64,000 nt of DNA from Amphiura filiformis (lineage: Eukaryota > Echinodermata > Ophiuroidea > Amphilepidida > Amphiuridae). The position numbers and the translations under genes were made by a program. The first letter of the stretch is position 1. The number at the start of each line of letters is the position of its first letter. Shown here in pieces: positions 10,630 through 21,755 of the stretch. The notes beneath the pieces were generated by a model. It did no database searches. It was not told the DNA's origin and saw nothing but the letters and a program-made list of their open reading frames with translations. The DNA lies in NCBI RefSeq assembly GCF_039555335.1, contig NC_092637.1:42052990-42116989 (forward strand), written 5' to 3'.

Positions 10630-11160
10630 TCGGGGGACAAGAAACAACACGAACTCACTCATACAGGAGAAAAACGTCATAAATGTAGCTATTGTGACAA
10701 ATCTTTCAGCCAGTTGGGTAACAAGAAACAACATGAAATGATTCATACTGGAGACAAACCTCATAAATGTGGCTATTGCGACAAATCTTTCATCGGATCG
10801 TATCAAAAGAAGCTGCATGAAATGATTCATACAGGAGAGAAACCTCATAAATGTAGCTATTGTAGCATGTTTTTCAGATACTCTACACACAAGAAACAAC
10901 ATGAAATGATTCACACAGGAGAGAAACCTCATAAATGTAGCTATTGTAGCATATTTTTCAGATACTCTACACACAAGAAACAACATGAAATGATTCATAC
11001 AGGAGAGAAACCTTATAAATGTAGCTATTGCGACAAATATTTTGTCCGATCGGGTCAAAAGAAACAACACGAACGGGTTCATACAGGAGAGAACCCTTTA
11101 CATCCAACTAGTGCAGCAAGTCATTCCGTTATTTCAGTCAAAAGAAGCAACATGAAATGA
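10630..11160 (+). CDS. Zinc-finger open segment C, fingers 12-16
   Basis: The frame is the same as segment B and resumes after the TAG. It holds the rest of finger 11 and fingers 12-16. Fingers 14 and 15 are a near-identical pair with unusual CSYCSMFF/CSYCSIFF cores. The ORF then leaves the finger frame and ends at 11160; the true last finger is recoverable only in a different frame. Confidence 0.45.
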   Translation, partial: SGDKKQHELTHTGEKRHKCSYCDKSFSQLGNKKQHEMIHTGDKPHKCGYCDKSFIGSYQKKLHEMIHTGEKPHKCSYCSMFFRYSTHKKQHEMIHTGEKPHKCSYCSIFFRYSTHKKQHEMIHTGEKPYKCSYCDKYFVRSGQKKQHERVHTGENPLHPTSAASHSVISVKRSNMK

Positions 11161-11170
11161 CTCATGCATG

Positions 11171-12116
11171 AGTAAAATAATGACATTATGTAAACGGTTC
11201 CAAAAAAGTAAGTCCCCCCCTAAGACATTTTAGTATTATCCAAAACGGCTTGATCAATTCTCTTGTTTTAAAGTTTGGAACATAGACTGTATAGTTATGC
11301 ATCAAGTGAGCGGGTTTTTGTTGCTACTTTTTATCATCTTCTTTGCAAAATGCAGCCATAATTGAGCCATTTATGAAATTTTCGGCCAAAAAAAAAAAGG
11401 TTGCATTTTTCTACATAGGCTTTTTATGCTTCAATTTGTGTTGGACAGATTAATTACTTCTAATTAGTGAATGAATAAAAAGTTTGAATCATATTGAGGA
11501 CAAAAACAGATAATATTACTGATTATATTCTTTGATAATAATAAACATATTTTACTTTGGTGCTCTCCAGTGGGTCTTAAAAAATTGGAAAAATTTAAAA
11601 TGCGATTTTCTCAAAATTGCATTTCTCGTCATACGACAGTATGCCAAAACAGCGACGGTTTGATGAAAAGTCAAACCTTCCCTCCGCCACCCTTCAATCA
11701 ATGTTGGGGTGACTGGAGAGCAACATTGAATGAGGGGAAAGTGTGCAGTGGCGACATTTTAGCATGCCATAGTGTGCCAACATTATTTTCCATGATTACA
11801 GCTGAGTGAGACCTGGGAGACAGACTAATTATTATGTCTCAGAGTACAGTATGATGCACTGCAAATAGGTAATACGCGTTGTTGTTTGTGTCTTTATTAT
11901 ATTATTTTGATGTGATTATGTAATTAAAAATTCAATCAAGAATAAGATAAAGCGCGTACCGGGTACCATAGTTTGATTTACACCATTGTACATCCACCCG
12001 CCCATACCAACCATACTGCAGTTACTGTCCGTTTTCCTATACACAATACACAGTGCTCTTTCCCATTGACGCGTGACCTCTACAAATAGCCCTACGTTAA
12101 AAGTATGGGGATATGA
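11171..12116. other. No gene seen
   Basis: AT-rich 3' flank of the zinc-finger locus. I see no clear polyadenylation signal close to the stop. A 79-codon ORF at 11570-11809 has no supporting feature. Confidence 0.45.
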
Positions 12117-12400
12117 CTAGTTAACGTCGCTGTGTGAAAAATAACCGGCCAATATTAAAAGTACTCTTCTAAAGTTCTAGAAAATATAGTTTTTAACATG
12201 TCCTAAATTTTTAGCTAATTTAGATGTTTGGAAATATTCGTACTTTGATGTTATAGGTAATAGTACATTGCCTAGTTAACGTCGCTGTGTGAAAAATAAC
12301 CGGCCAATATTAAAAGTACTCTTCTAAAATTCTAGACAATATAGTTTTGTAACATGTCCTAAATTTTTAGCTAATTTAGGTGTTTGGAGAGGGTCGCACT
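12117..12400. repeat. 155-bp tandem duplication
   Basis: Two direct copies offset by 155 bp, each starting CTAGTTAACGTCGCTGTGTG (12117 and 12272). They are nearly identical for about 115 bp, with small indels near the end. Confidence 0.85.
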
Positions 12401-13531
12401 TTTGTGTTTTAGGAAGGATATGTAAACGACAGATAACACCAAAAATATGAAGAAATTATTTCCAAACCGTGTTAAGTCAACAATCATTATGTTGCTCATT
12501 TTCAAGAATGCTGGTTTACAAAAAGCACGCCATTGTCTCATTTCGTGAACAAAGGTACACATACCATTGTTTCCTTTCGTTTCCTTTATAATCGGTTACC
12601 CAACTGAAGCTATAATACCAGCTTTATTGCGATATCGCACATGAAAACAGACACTTGTGCACAACCAGAGAAGATCCGATTTAATCAGTTGAGCTGTTTC
12701 AATGAGTGTTATCTTGGTTTAATAGCTTTTAATGGGGTTTAAGTCCTGCAAAGGTCGAGATGAATTCTACTGTAGACATGACTGCATCATGCAACCCCGC
12801 ATACATATGAAGGTCAGAAAAAAAAATAAAACCGTTCATTTATACATCGATATCAGTAGTGTTTACAACTTGATAGTGCAATTGGTTTCAGTTTACATGC
12901 ACTACAATCGTGCAAATCATGTTAAAGTTGTCATATTTGGCAGATGAATAGTACTTAGCACAAATTATTATTTTCTGATTTATCATGGAACTTAAAGGCC
13001 AATTATTTGGGACTATTTTCAACAAAATCGGAGGATTTTTCAATTTTGCTCCATGTAGTGCCAAAATCAAACATATGACGTCACAATGTTACATTTTTGC
13101 TCATAACTCCATAACCGTACATCGTAGATAGGTCAAACTATACTTTTTTCTGAATCCTTATGACCGGAGAAATACATTACTTGTGTTTTTACTCAAGTCC
13201 GAGCAATTTTAGATATGACCTCTGTGTAAAAGTTCCAACGACCTTTTCCAACCAAATAAGGGTGCAGTTGAAATGCCTCCATAGCCAATAATGATAAGCG
13301 CTATAAGTTCTGTATCTCTGCCAAAAACGGCAAATTTAACATGATTTGTACGATTGTTGCGGGAATTTATTGTACTATGAAGAGGAGGAGGCTCTTGTTA
13401 TTTGATGGTTCTGATGAGTTGATTAAACGAAACAAGTTTTAAAATGCTTATTGTACAGAGGCAAATCTATTGCCAAACGTGTTAACATTTGAATCATTTT
13501 CACCAAAAATTTATGCCTGAAATAAAGAAAA
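12401..13531. other. No gene seen
   Basis: AT-rich intergenic sequence. TTAAAGGCCAATTATTTGGG at about 12991 resembles the left end of a TTAA-flanked MITE, but I could not find its right end. Confidence 0.4.
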
Positions 13532-14149
13532 TAAACACATCAAAAGAAATAAGTCCCCCCTCTGAAAATTTCGTCATAACATCGTAAAGTACCAATAAAA
13601 CTTACTTAGAAATAATTATATGATTGTTTACTAAGTGTTTTGTGAAAATGAAAGATGTCCATGACTTCATGGCTGAATGTACCCAAATTGAAGACAAAAA
13701 CTGCCCTTTCCAAAAGTCACAAAGTAGGCCAATGCTTGTTAACTGCAAGGCGTATTGGGACAAGGAATGGAACTGGCCATCTTACAACCGCTGTGCTGAA
13801 CTCTGCACCAAGGGGATTTGCATGGCTGAATGATCAAGAATCGATACACATTACAGTAAATGTTCACTTGGTGAGGATTTTAAACTGCACTCAAACACAT
13901 GGGGTTTTCCATTAGTAACAAGCCATGAATCAACTTTTGTGATAAGCATTGGCCTACTTTGTGACTTTTGAAAAGGGCAGTTTTTTCCTTCAATTTAGGC
14001 TCATTCAGCCATGAAGCATGGAAATCTCTCATTTTCACACAGCACTTAGTAAACAGTCATATAATTATATAGTTTTATTGGTACAACGAAACCTTACAAT
14101 GTTATGACGACATGTTCAGAGGGGGGACTTATTTCTTTTGATGTGTTTA
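13532..14149. mobile_element. 614-bp TIR element with unique interior
   Basis: Inverted arms of about 200 bp (13534-13738 and 13942-14147) begin AACACATCAAAAGAAATAAG and are flanked by TA at 13532-13533 and 14148-14149, consistent with Tc1/mariner-type insertion. The 200-bp centre is not palindromic and is richer in G and C than the arms. It is open in two plus-strand frames (ORFs 13624-13833 and 13655-13915). It may be a transposase remnant, but I cannot identify it. Confidence 0.8.
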
Positions 14150-14695
14150 GCAAGATAATGTCAGAAACCCTAAAAATTAAGCGGGCATGGACGATTAACT
14201 GGTTCTTTTACCTATCCTAACATTTTACATTATATGCCCATACATGTATAAGTAGCTTGAGTTAGCATAGACTTCTCCGTAGTCCACTTGCCCATTTTGC
14301 ATACTCTGGCTATTACATTTAAGCATAAAACACTGATTTGTATTAATTTGATAGATCTGGGGATTTTTTACTCGGGCTTTTGCGATCAATAAACTGGTAG
14401 ATTCCAAAATCAGAATTGTTTAGTATTGAAGTGAGCCATTATAATTATGCAAGATATTTTGCATTCAATAACTTTTATTGTCACTAATCATCTAATTATA
14501 TAAACTCTTTATGGCCATTTTACTATTGAACACTTTAATTATAACATGTTTAATAAACATCAGTATAATTTTGAGTTCAACGGAATGCGTTCATCATATT
14601 TTTTATCAAAATTCGACTATGGCATAGTCTAGAGTTGGCGCTGAAGAACATTATACAGAAATTGCATAAAAACTACATTGATTCGACGTTATCTC
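14150..14695. other. No gene seen
   Basis: AT-rich sequence with no supported feature. Confidence 0.45.
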
Positions 14696-14741
14696 AAGTC
14701 AACCGTGAAGTCAACTCCTTCACAACATCTTTGGAGTTCTC

Positions 14742-14830
14742 CTGATGAGGACGTATGCATTCACGTCGAAATATTAAGGTTAGTGTCACTTATTTGTGTG
14801 GGACGTGTACCCTCATGTCGAAATATTGAG
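14742..14830 (+). ncRNA. Hammerhead-ribozyme-like core, degenerate
   Basis: CTGATGA (14742-14748) is followed by a 5-bp stem GACGT/ACGTC (14750-14754 and 14763-14767) and then GAAA (14768-14771). This is the order of the conserved hammerhead core around stem II. An extra G at 14749 breaks the strict spacing, and I could not find convincing stems I and III. A second stem-plus-GAAA (14802-14824) follows 52 bp downstream without its CTGATGA. Hammerhead motifs are known in Penelope-like retroelements, so this may be such a remnant. It is probably inactive. Confidence 0.35.
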
Positions 14831-14869
14831 GTTTATCTAACTTATATTTGTGTTGAAATGGCTGTTAAA

Positions 14870-16120
14870 ATCTTCCCCTGGACATTATTGGTACACACAA
14901 AATTTTGAATATCAGGGACCGTCGGGTCACGACCTGTCATGTTCTATATTCTACTGTACCAATTGACTCGGAGAGACAATATAAATTTATACAAAGATTT
15001 CTTCTTATTTTGTCTAGGTACCGCAGGTATGTTTGCATTAATCAAATCATAAATAATTATCTCCGGAATTATCTTTAGTAGGTCTAATTGTTTTCTGAAA
15101 ACCTGATTTTGAGACTTCGGGGGTATACGCGTGTACAATTTACACATAGTTCCACGGCGCCAGCTCGCAGCTATAGCGCCCGGGGGGGGGGGGGAGGGCT
15201 TGTGTTTATACCCCCCTAGCTCGGGGTGGGTGGGGCTATTGTATTTCAAGTTGTATATCACCCGCGTACAAAAAAGCAACGTATAGGTCTTTTTTCACGG
15301 CCGGATGCGTTCCCCGAGTATCTGGTTTCAGATGTGACTTGAAAAAGTACCGGTAGCTATTACACCACATTTCGCCATAATTCATTCTAGAAACGCTTGC
15401 TGTTAGAATGAGAAAAAATTTAATGCTAAATTATTGCACATTCTAGGGAAGCGTGGTTACCGTTTTGAAATAACCGAGTGAGAGGGTTTTCAAGAAAATA
15501 TTTTTCCTGTCAAAACTGAAGCATCCTCTGTATAAAAGAAAATATGAATATTAACTGCACATCATATATAACGATTCGTGATACCCAATTGTGGCACGTT
15601 TGATGTCGTTTATATGAGGCAGAGAATTTTATTTCAATTTTATATACGCCAAAATATTTTTTTAATTGAGCAAGAATAAGGATAGAAAAAACGTTGACAA
15701 TTCTATGTATAATTAACATTAGACCCGGCAAAAGATTACTGTTTCGTTTTTATGGTAATCTAATCTTTTATTTCCCGAAGAAACATTTGGGGTCTAAAAT
15801 GGATTTTTTATGTAATTGATAAAAACATCGAACGTGTGTACAAGAAAAATGGTAGGTTCCTCTATAGTATTTTACTGACCATGGAAATGTACTGACACCG
15901 TGCGAGCACATGTCAAAATCGATATAATGTATTGTCCATATAGACGCGCATTTATCATGTTTATTGTGAGATTAACAACAATTAAGCACTATTAATACAC
16001 ATTAATGTTTTTAGGCAAATAAAATTCCAAAATATGGTACGTTTTCTGCTTTTGCTTGTCACGTGGTAGGCCTATTTTGAAGTTGCGATTATATCTTCAA
16101 ATAAGTTTCAAATGGATTCC
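14870..16120. other. No gene seen; contains a G-run
   Basis: A long G run and nearby GGGTGGG blocks at about 15180-15236 could form a G-quadruplex. Otherwise AT-rich with no supported ORF or TIR pair. Confidence 0.45.
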
Positions 16121-16123
16121 ATC

Positions 16124-16215
16124 AAGACAAGTGGCCGAGTGGTCTAAGGCGCTAGGCTCATAGAGCATATCCAAAGCGGCGTGGTGCGCCGTGAGTTCGA
16201 ACCCCGCCTCTGCCA
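16124..16215 (+). pseudogene. Class II tRNA-like sequence (Leu/Ser type)
   Basis: The segment has a strong A box region (GTGGCCGAGTGGTCTAAGGC), a long variable arm that folds (GGCG/CGCC), and a perfect B box (AGTTCGAACCCC). These resemble eukaryotic tRNA-Leu. The acceptor ends do not pair, the anticodon stem does not close and the T stem has a mismatch. It ends in CCA followed by an A/T-rich tail. It is best read as a tRNA pseudogene or SINE head, not a working tRNA. Confidence 0.6.
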
Positions 16216-16337
16216 ATAAAATTAAAATTTTCTTTTTTTAAATTTCATATTGGGGAAATGTGACTGGGAGAATTTATGTATGGCGTGGAGTGGTGTGGGT
16301 AGCTATAGTATAACTCATCAGCACGAAGATGCTGACA

Positions 16338-17685
16338 ATAAAAATTCCCTTTAAAAGGGAAGGCCAGCGTCAATGCAGAAGAGGTCTTGTAAATAGTTTG
16401 GGTCACCGTGAAAGGCATTTTTAGGATCACGCTTACATCCATGTTACATGACAGTTCACCAAACCATCAATGGTGAGAACATGCACACTGAAACAGCAAA
16501 ACACATTAACTCCTATAACTCCTATAACTCCTGTCAACTCTTTAATTCATTACTCACGGTTCTGTATTTTTGTCTTTACTGCTTTTTACCCATGCTTATT
16601 ATAAAAATCAAGAAATACACTGCAGTTGTTAGTTAATTCGCTATGTTAACTCAACTTACATGCACATTTTATTTTAAAATAATTTTATATTATTTCGCAA
16701 TGTATAGTTTACTATAAAGTAGATAGTGGCAAGCACATGATAAAGGACTGATCATTCACTACAATCTTCACTTTTAAACTGTATTTTTTGAATGTGTTGA
16801 TTGTTAGTCCGAAACTCCTGCAAAGCTATGGACATGGCATCTTACCTACTCCATTCTGTAGTCTGCATTGTGTGTTTTCTCAGTCTTCAATCATTTTGTT
16901 GAATGTAATTTTATGAATCAAATAAAAAAGATAGAAATTGGCCTCACTTTAGATATGTGTCATTTTACAGTATTTATCATTTATAAAGTAAGACAATAAT
17001 TTATTTATTTTCTATAAGTGCATGTCAAAATATGGGATATATTGTTCAATATTATAGCTAGCCCTAAAAACTTTATTTTCAATCGGATTTTTCCCGTTGA
17101 AAAGACAAAACTGATGTTAAAGATAGCAATAATATCATCAATAACATTTTGAGTCAATTTTATCCATAAAACGATACAGGATAGGATAGATAATTACTTT
17201 GACTTCAATGTGGTCCATATAATGAAGATTTTGATTCCACAACATTATTAGATCTGTTATCAACATATCAATTATGCACTCACAGGCAACCAAACATCAT
17301 GCTATGCTCAGTATAGTCCACTGGTCATCACTGATATGACCTCGTGATCATTCCCCCGCTTTGACCATGTCATTTTTTTGATATGCTGATTGCTGAACAA
17401 GTTTATGTTTATATGTGTAGGCCTAACCTATGATAACTTTTTAAGTCATAATTAATTCAAACATAACTTTGGCAATACTCAATCGTTTTCGTTCGTTGAA
17501 ACGGCAAAACATACTTTCTTTTCCTTGCAAATCGAATTAGCAGACATCAAAAACATTTCCACCACGAGAAGTAAAAAAAATAATTCATACCAATAGACGA
17601 AGGCTATAATCTCAGCTAATCTTTAGTGTACACAAACCCCATCTCAGAATTAGGTACCAGCGCCCTATGCGCTGGCGAAAAATAG
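16338..17685 (+). mobile_element. 1.35-kb dispersed repeat, copy 1
   Basis: Collinear with 29674-31110 over its whole length, with indels and moderate divergence. It starts at a small hairpin (TTCCCTT/AAGGGAA, about 16345-16361). It ends at a GC-rich hairpin CCAGCGC-loop-GCGCTGG (17657-17675) followed by CGAAAA. The other copy has the same hairpin with one base pair changed on both sides. No ORF is conserved. A 3' hairpin and lack of long TIRs fit a non-autonomous Helitron or Helentron, but the canonical CTRR end is not seen. Confidence 0.65.
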
Positions 17686-17689
17686 TTCA

Positions 17690-18219
17690 AATGAAGGTAA
17701 AAGCCTCAAAAACTCGGCCTCAAAACATCTGCTTTTTCAATTTTCATTTTTCTTCAAGCCTCTTGACTGATCGCTACCGGCGGATTTTAGTTTAAAATAT
17801 TTGCTTATGGTAGGAAAACAAAAAACCGCATAATACTCGCTTTCGGCACGGTTTTACACTGATGAAAAATAGGCCTACTTTTGAAAGTCCTTTTACGCAG
17901 GTGATATACAACTTGAAATCCCCCCTCCGCCCCCTCCCCCGAGCTAGCGCCTAGGAGATGCATAAGTTTATACTTTTCAGTGCTCAATTATTTAGTCAAG
18001 ATATTACTTTAGGTTGGTGTTTCATCTGTCAACGGTGTTGCCAGATGAAACACCCAATTAAGAACCTAAATCAAGATGCAGTATACATGTTTAATATAGC
18101 ACTTGTTCAGTGCCTATATATGGGACCATGACAACCCCTCTCTGACATTACAAAATCCACCAGCGCACCCCCACCGCGAGGAACTAAAACTATAGTTCTA
18201 GTTTAATATAGAGACGCTA
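17690..18219. other. No gene seen
   Basis: Unassigned intergenic sequence. Confidence 0.4.
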
Positions 18220-19512
18220 TTAAGGGGGTACTACCGTATGGCCAAATTTTGTGCCTATTTTTGCATTTTTCTCATAACTTATAGCGCATTGGTGACAAGT
18301 AAGATATGTATATTCATGGAAGTAATACACATGGAAGCTGGTCAAATACTACATCAAAGTGAGTATCATACTTGCCGCGATACTGAACAAAAGCAGTACA
18401 GTTGAAAGTGGAACAATTGAGTCATCGCATGGTCAACGTGTATCATGTCTAAAATCAAAGTTCCCGCTTAAAAATCAATAGCAGTATGAGGTCGTGTACT
18501 AAGTCCTGACAATGGGCTGTGTTATATTACCGCAGTGCATGACTAGTTTTATGAACACAAACAGATTTTATAAAATCCCTACGTAATGGTCAGAATGCTA
18601 TCATTTTAATTTATACAATTTTATTAAAAGTATGTAATTATGTGAAAACCTACCGATTAAATGTATATATATGCTAGACTTTCAGATAGCAGTTTTAAAA
18701 CAGAAAATGAAATGAAATACAATTTATTTTACGCAAAATGTAAAGATAATATCCGACCCTGGAACATTCTGGTCAACAGCAATTTCAGGCAGCCCGGGCA
18801 CACAAATAGATGCAGGATTCATTTTATAATGTAAAGCATGTGCCAAGTGCGCATATCAATTATTACCGCTAATTAGCGGTTTAGACGTAAATGCATGATT
18901 TCCAATATTTTGAAATTTAAGAAAATCTGTAAGTATAGGTTAGAAATCGATATTTTGAATGGATTTCTGTAATTATGGATTACAAATCTAACATCCCTGT
19001 CACTTTTTTCCGAATAAAAACAACATACTTGAAACATAATCAAGAAAAACACGATTTTTGCTCAAAATAATTAACCTGTAAATAAACGAACTGGCAATAA
19101 AGGCGGCAAGTCTGATCCACATCAAAGAAACGCTGACTACATCGTTATCACAATAGCTTGATACGTACCCTCTATAGAATGTTACGTAAATAATTCTATA
19201 GGTGTTGGATCGACCAGCTTCCATGTCTCTTACTTCCATGGTATATTATAGGAGCAAGTACTACAACTACTGCACTGAAAATTCAGCAACTCAAGGCAAG
19301 CAGTTATTGATTTATTGATCGAATATTGGTTTCCCTCATTTTTGACTGTAGGCCTAATCCACAACTGTTGTCTGTGTTGAAATACAATTTCCAGTGTAGT
19401 TTTAGTCCTTGCCCATACAATAATACATATCTTACTTGTCATACGCTATAATTTTTGAGAAAAATGCAAATATAGGCACAAAATTGGGCAGGGGTGTAAA
19501 GTACCCCCTTAA
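18220..19512. mobile_element. TTAA-flanked MITE, split by a second element
   Basis: TTAA flanks both ends (18220-18223 and 19509-19512). Inverted ends read GGGGGTACTACCG and the complement of GGGGTACTTTACACCCCTG. Arms match the intact member at 53002-53360. Removing the insertion at 18315-19240 and one copy of its 7-bp duplication restores a continuous match to that member. Same family as 8353-9298 and 46262-46629. Confidence 0.85.
18308..19247. mobile_element. 926-bp nested TIR element with 7-bp target duplication
   Basis: Inserted in the MITE at 18220-19512. The 29-bp TIRs start CATGGAAGTAA and differ at three positions. GTATATT is duplicated at 18308-18314 and 19241-19247, and the empty site is visible in the related MITE at 53 kb. 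Seven-base duplications are uncommon, so I do not assign a superfamily. No recognisable transposase is present; a 79-codon minus-strand ORF at the right end includes the TIR and is probably chance. Confidence 0.8.
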
Positions 19513-20314
19513 CCTCAGATACGCCCAGATTTCTGTTCGTTGGGCTCTATGTGAAATCCTATAGCATCAAGGTTTCTGTGTCCTTGCCTGGTATAAGAAC
19601 CAGACAGGGTATGTATTGAAGCGTTAGCCTTCAAAAGTTTTGAAGGCCTGTGATTGAATCCTTTGAATGCGTTTGTTTGTTATTAGAAAAGTGCCTTTCT
19701 TCGTTCTCAATTATATCCCCTATACGTGTAAAATATGGTAATTTCATTAATGTTTGTGATATTTATTAAAAGGAAATTGCACTCACAACGCTACTCACGT
19801 ACTCTCTTCTATTGTTATGCATAGTCGAGCTAAAAGTCGACCGATACATGTTGAAATCACTTCAGAGATACACCTTTTTGCTTTGAAATTAATTTTCTTG
19901 GTCAAAGAAAATAAAAATTCCTTTAAAAAAGGAATGGGGCGCCCAAATTATGTGAGCTTGGACGTGATATGGTGAATTCCATGGCATGGTGTTTAGATTT
20001 GGTCCCGGGGATTTGGTATCATAATGATTTTTTCTAGGGAAGAGTAGAAGATGATCAAATGCAAGACAAATGTGTTTGATTGGGGAAGGTGTATCACAGG
20101 ACCGTTTTGGATGAAATAAATTGAATTGGAATGAAGCTGTCGTGTCAATTTGCGATTATGTGGGGTGGGGAGTTCAATTTTGGGGCATATTGTAGTGATG
20201 ATATTGCTTTGGATATTGAATATTGTTGAATTTCGTTATGCAGGGGGGTATATGATGGATAGTATAGAAGAGGATCTACCCTATGTTGACCAAAAGAAAA
20301 GTTTTTATGAATGT
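19513..20314. other. No gene seen
   Basis: Intergenic. A hairpin-like AATTCCTTTAAAAAAGGAAT at about 19912 resembles the 5' end of the dispersed repeat at 16338 and 29674 and may be a short fragment of that family. Confidence 0.4.
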
Positions 20315-20364
20315 ATAACGTCTGTGATACATATACATCATAACGTCTGTGATACATATACATC
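20315..20364. repeat. 25-bp perfect tandem duplication
   Basis: Two identical copies, 20315-20339 and 20340-20364, beginning ATAACGTCTGTGATACATAT. Confidence 0.9.
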
Positions 20365-21200
20365 ATCTACTTGCTAATACACTGAAAATCTAATAGAGAT
20401 GAAGGATAAAAGACAATTACAGAACATTCATTCTTCAAAAGTAGCTATATGGGTATACAATGTTTACAAGATAAGAACGTTAATGTTTTGTACATGAACG
20501 TAACATCTTTGATACATAGTTGTTAACACACTGAAAATCTGACTAGAGATTTACAATTTGATGATATCCAAAAGAATACTTACTAACTTAGCATTGAAGA
20601 ATTAAAATAATTACAGAACTTTCATTTGTTAACATACACGTAGCAATGATTAACAATGTTGAAAATACAAACGTAACGTTTTGTTCATAAACATAACATC
20701 CTCGACACATCTAGGATCCGCATAATTTGTTGATTAATGTCATAAACAGTCACAAAAGATTTATGGTCTGATCATTTTATCATTTTAAGGGGGACCCGAT
20801 ATTGCATTTGGAAGAACCAGGCTTTTCAATTACTATCAAAACTGCTGGGTACCAATTTTTTTGATACAGCTTGTATAGTAATTTGTTCTAATTTCCATGC
20901 AAAAGGAGCCAGTTGTTTCATCCTTAAAACAAATAGGCTACACCATAATTTCCAATTACCCCATGCAGATAGATAAGACCTTGGTAAGATAAGCGTGTTA
21001 ATTGTTATGTCACTATCACTATCTTGATCTTGATAAGATGCCTGACTTTGAAACTTTGGGTACAAAAACTCATACTCTGCAAGTTAGGTCAAATTTTGCA
21101 CTATGATTGTTTATTTGAGCTTATTGGACTATGCCATTCAGATTAGGCTATTGTAATCCAAAGTGTTGGTCACCGTCTATCGGGTTCTAAGAGGCGGTAA
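20365..21200. other. No gene seen
   Basis: AT-rich sequence. About 26 bp near 20872 (TATAGTAATTTGTTCTAA) recurs near 47764, so an old repeat may be present. Confidence 0.35.
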
Positions 21201-21202
21201 AC

Positions 21203-21242
21203 TGGTTACAAAGGTCAAAGTGGTTACAAAGGTCAAAGGTCT
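21203..21242 (+). repeat. 18-bp tandem duplication creating a DR1-like site
   Basis: TGGTTACAAAGGTCAAAG is repeated twice in tandem. Its right edge gives AGGTCAAAGGTCT (21230-21242), two AGGTCA-like half-sites spaced by one base. That is the DR1 arrangement bound by RXR, HNF4 or COUP-TF type nuclear receptors. No gene is near, so a regulatory role is speculative. Confidence 0.7.
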
Positions 21243-21755
21243 CGATTTATTTGGTGTTTTTACAAATCCATTAATTTTGTCTTTTAAACAAAGAATATAC
21301 GCACACCATTTTATCCTGTGCATAACAGAAAACAATAATAAAATAAAATCCAAGCATATTGTGGATTTATTTCTGAGCAAGGGCATAATTTTAGCAAAAT
21401 AGCACAACAATTGCGGAGTAAATCTAGTAAGACTGAAATTAGAAGCTACTCACAAGTACATGCCAATATTGTGGGACGCCTCCGTAGAGGGCGCCCCAAA
21501 AACAATATTTTTTTTTTCAGTAATAAAAACATATAGGGCCTACTTGGATTTACATTTTTTTTAAAATCCTGGAGTTAAAATTAATCGTGAAATTGTGTCT
21601 TTTACGCTTAAATTTTTGATTGCTCTTCTGTTTAGTCGAGAAAATATATTTTAACGTGAAAGCTCACAATTTTGCTCATTTCAACACCGAATTCCAACGG
21701 TTCCAGTGCCTAATTAAATGACTGTGTGAGCCTTGTGTAATAATAGCCATCAGGC

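Larger units (their letters stand above)
9614..11170 (+). pseudogene. C2H2 zinc-finger gene, about 17 fingers, disrupted
   Basis: One exon encodes a tandem array of fingers of the form C-x2-C-x12-H-x3-H joined by TGEKPHK-type linkers. Poly-zinc-finger proteins of this type are usually nuclear DNA-binding proteins. A good 3' splice site (T-rich tract, then CAG at 9606-9608) precedes an in-frame ATG at 9614, so this may be the last exon of a longer gene. Fingers 1-5 lie in the first frame. A one-base loss in a G run near 10129-10132 shifts the frame inside finger 5. Finger 11 has CAG changed to TAG at 10627-10629. The last finger, about 11090-11170, is shifted again, lacks its first cysteine and carries a TAG. 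Fingers 2-5 and 7-10 are almost identical, offset 419 bp, which is five 84-bp fingers minus the lost base. No KRAB, BTB or SCAN domain is visible. Assembly error could mimic one lesion but not all three. Confidence 0.8.

Noticed and set aside
9740..11082. Long minus-strand ORFs antisense to the zinc-finger array (up to 210 codons)
   Set aside because: They mirror the finger repeat on the opposite strand and have no independent domain.
12990..13530. TTAA-flanked MITE starting TTAAAGGCCAATTATT
   Set aside because: No inverted partner end could be found downstream.
15180..15240. CpG island or promoter with G-quadruplex
   Set aside because: The G run is homopolymeric and isolated; no TSS, ORF or conserved element is nearby.
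16124..16215. Functional tRNA-Leu gene
   Set aside because: Acceptor and anticodon stems do not pair, so only the polymerase III boxes and variable arm are preserved. Kept as a pseudogene or SINE head.
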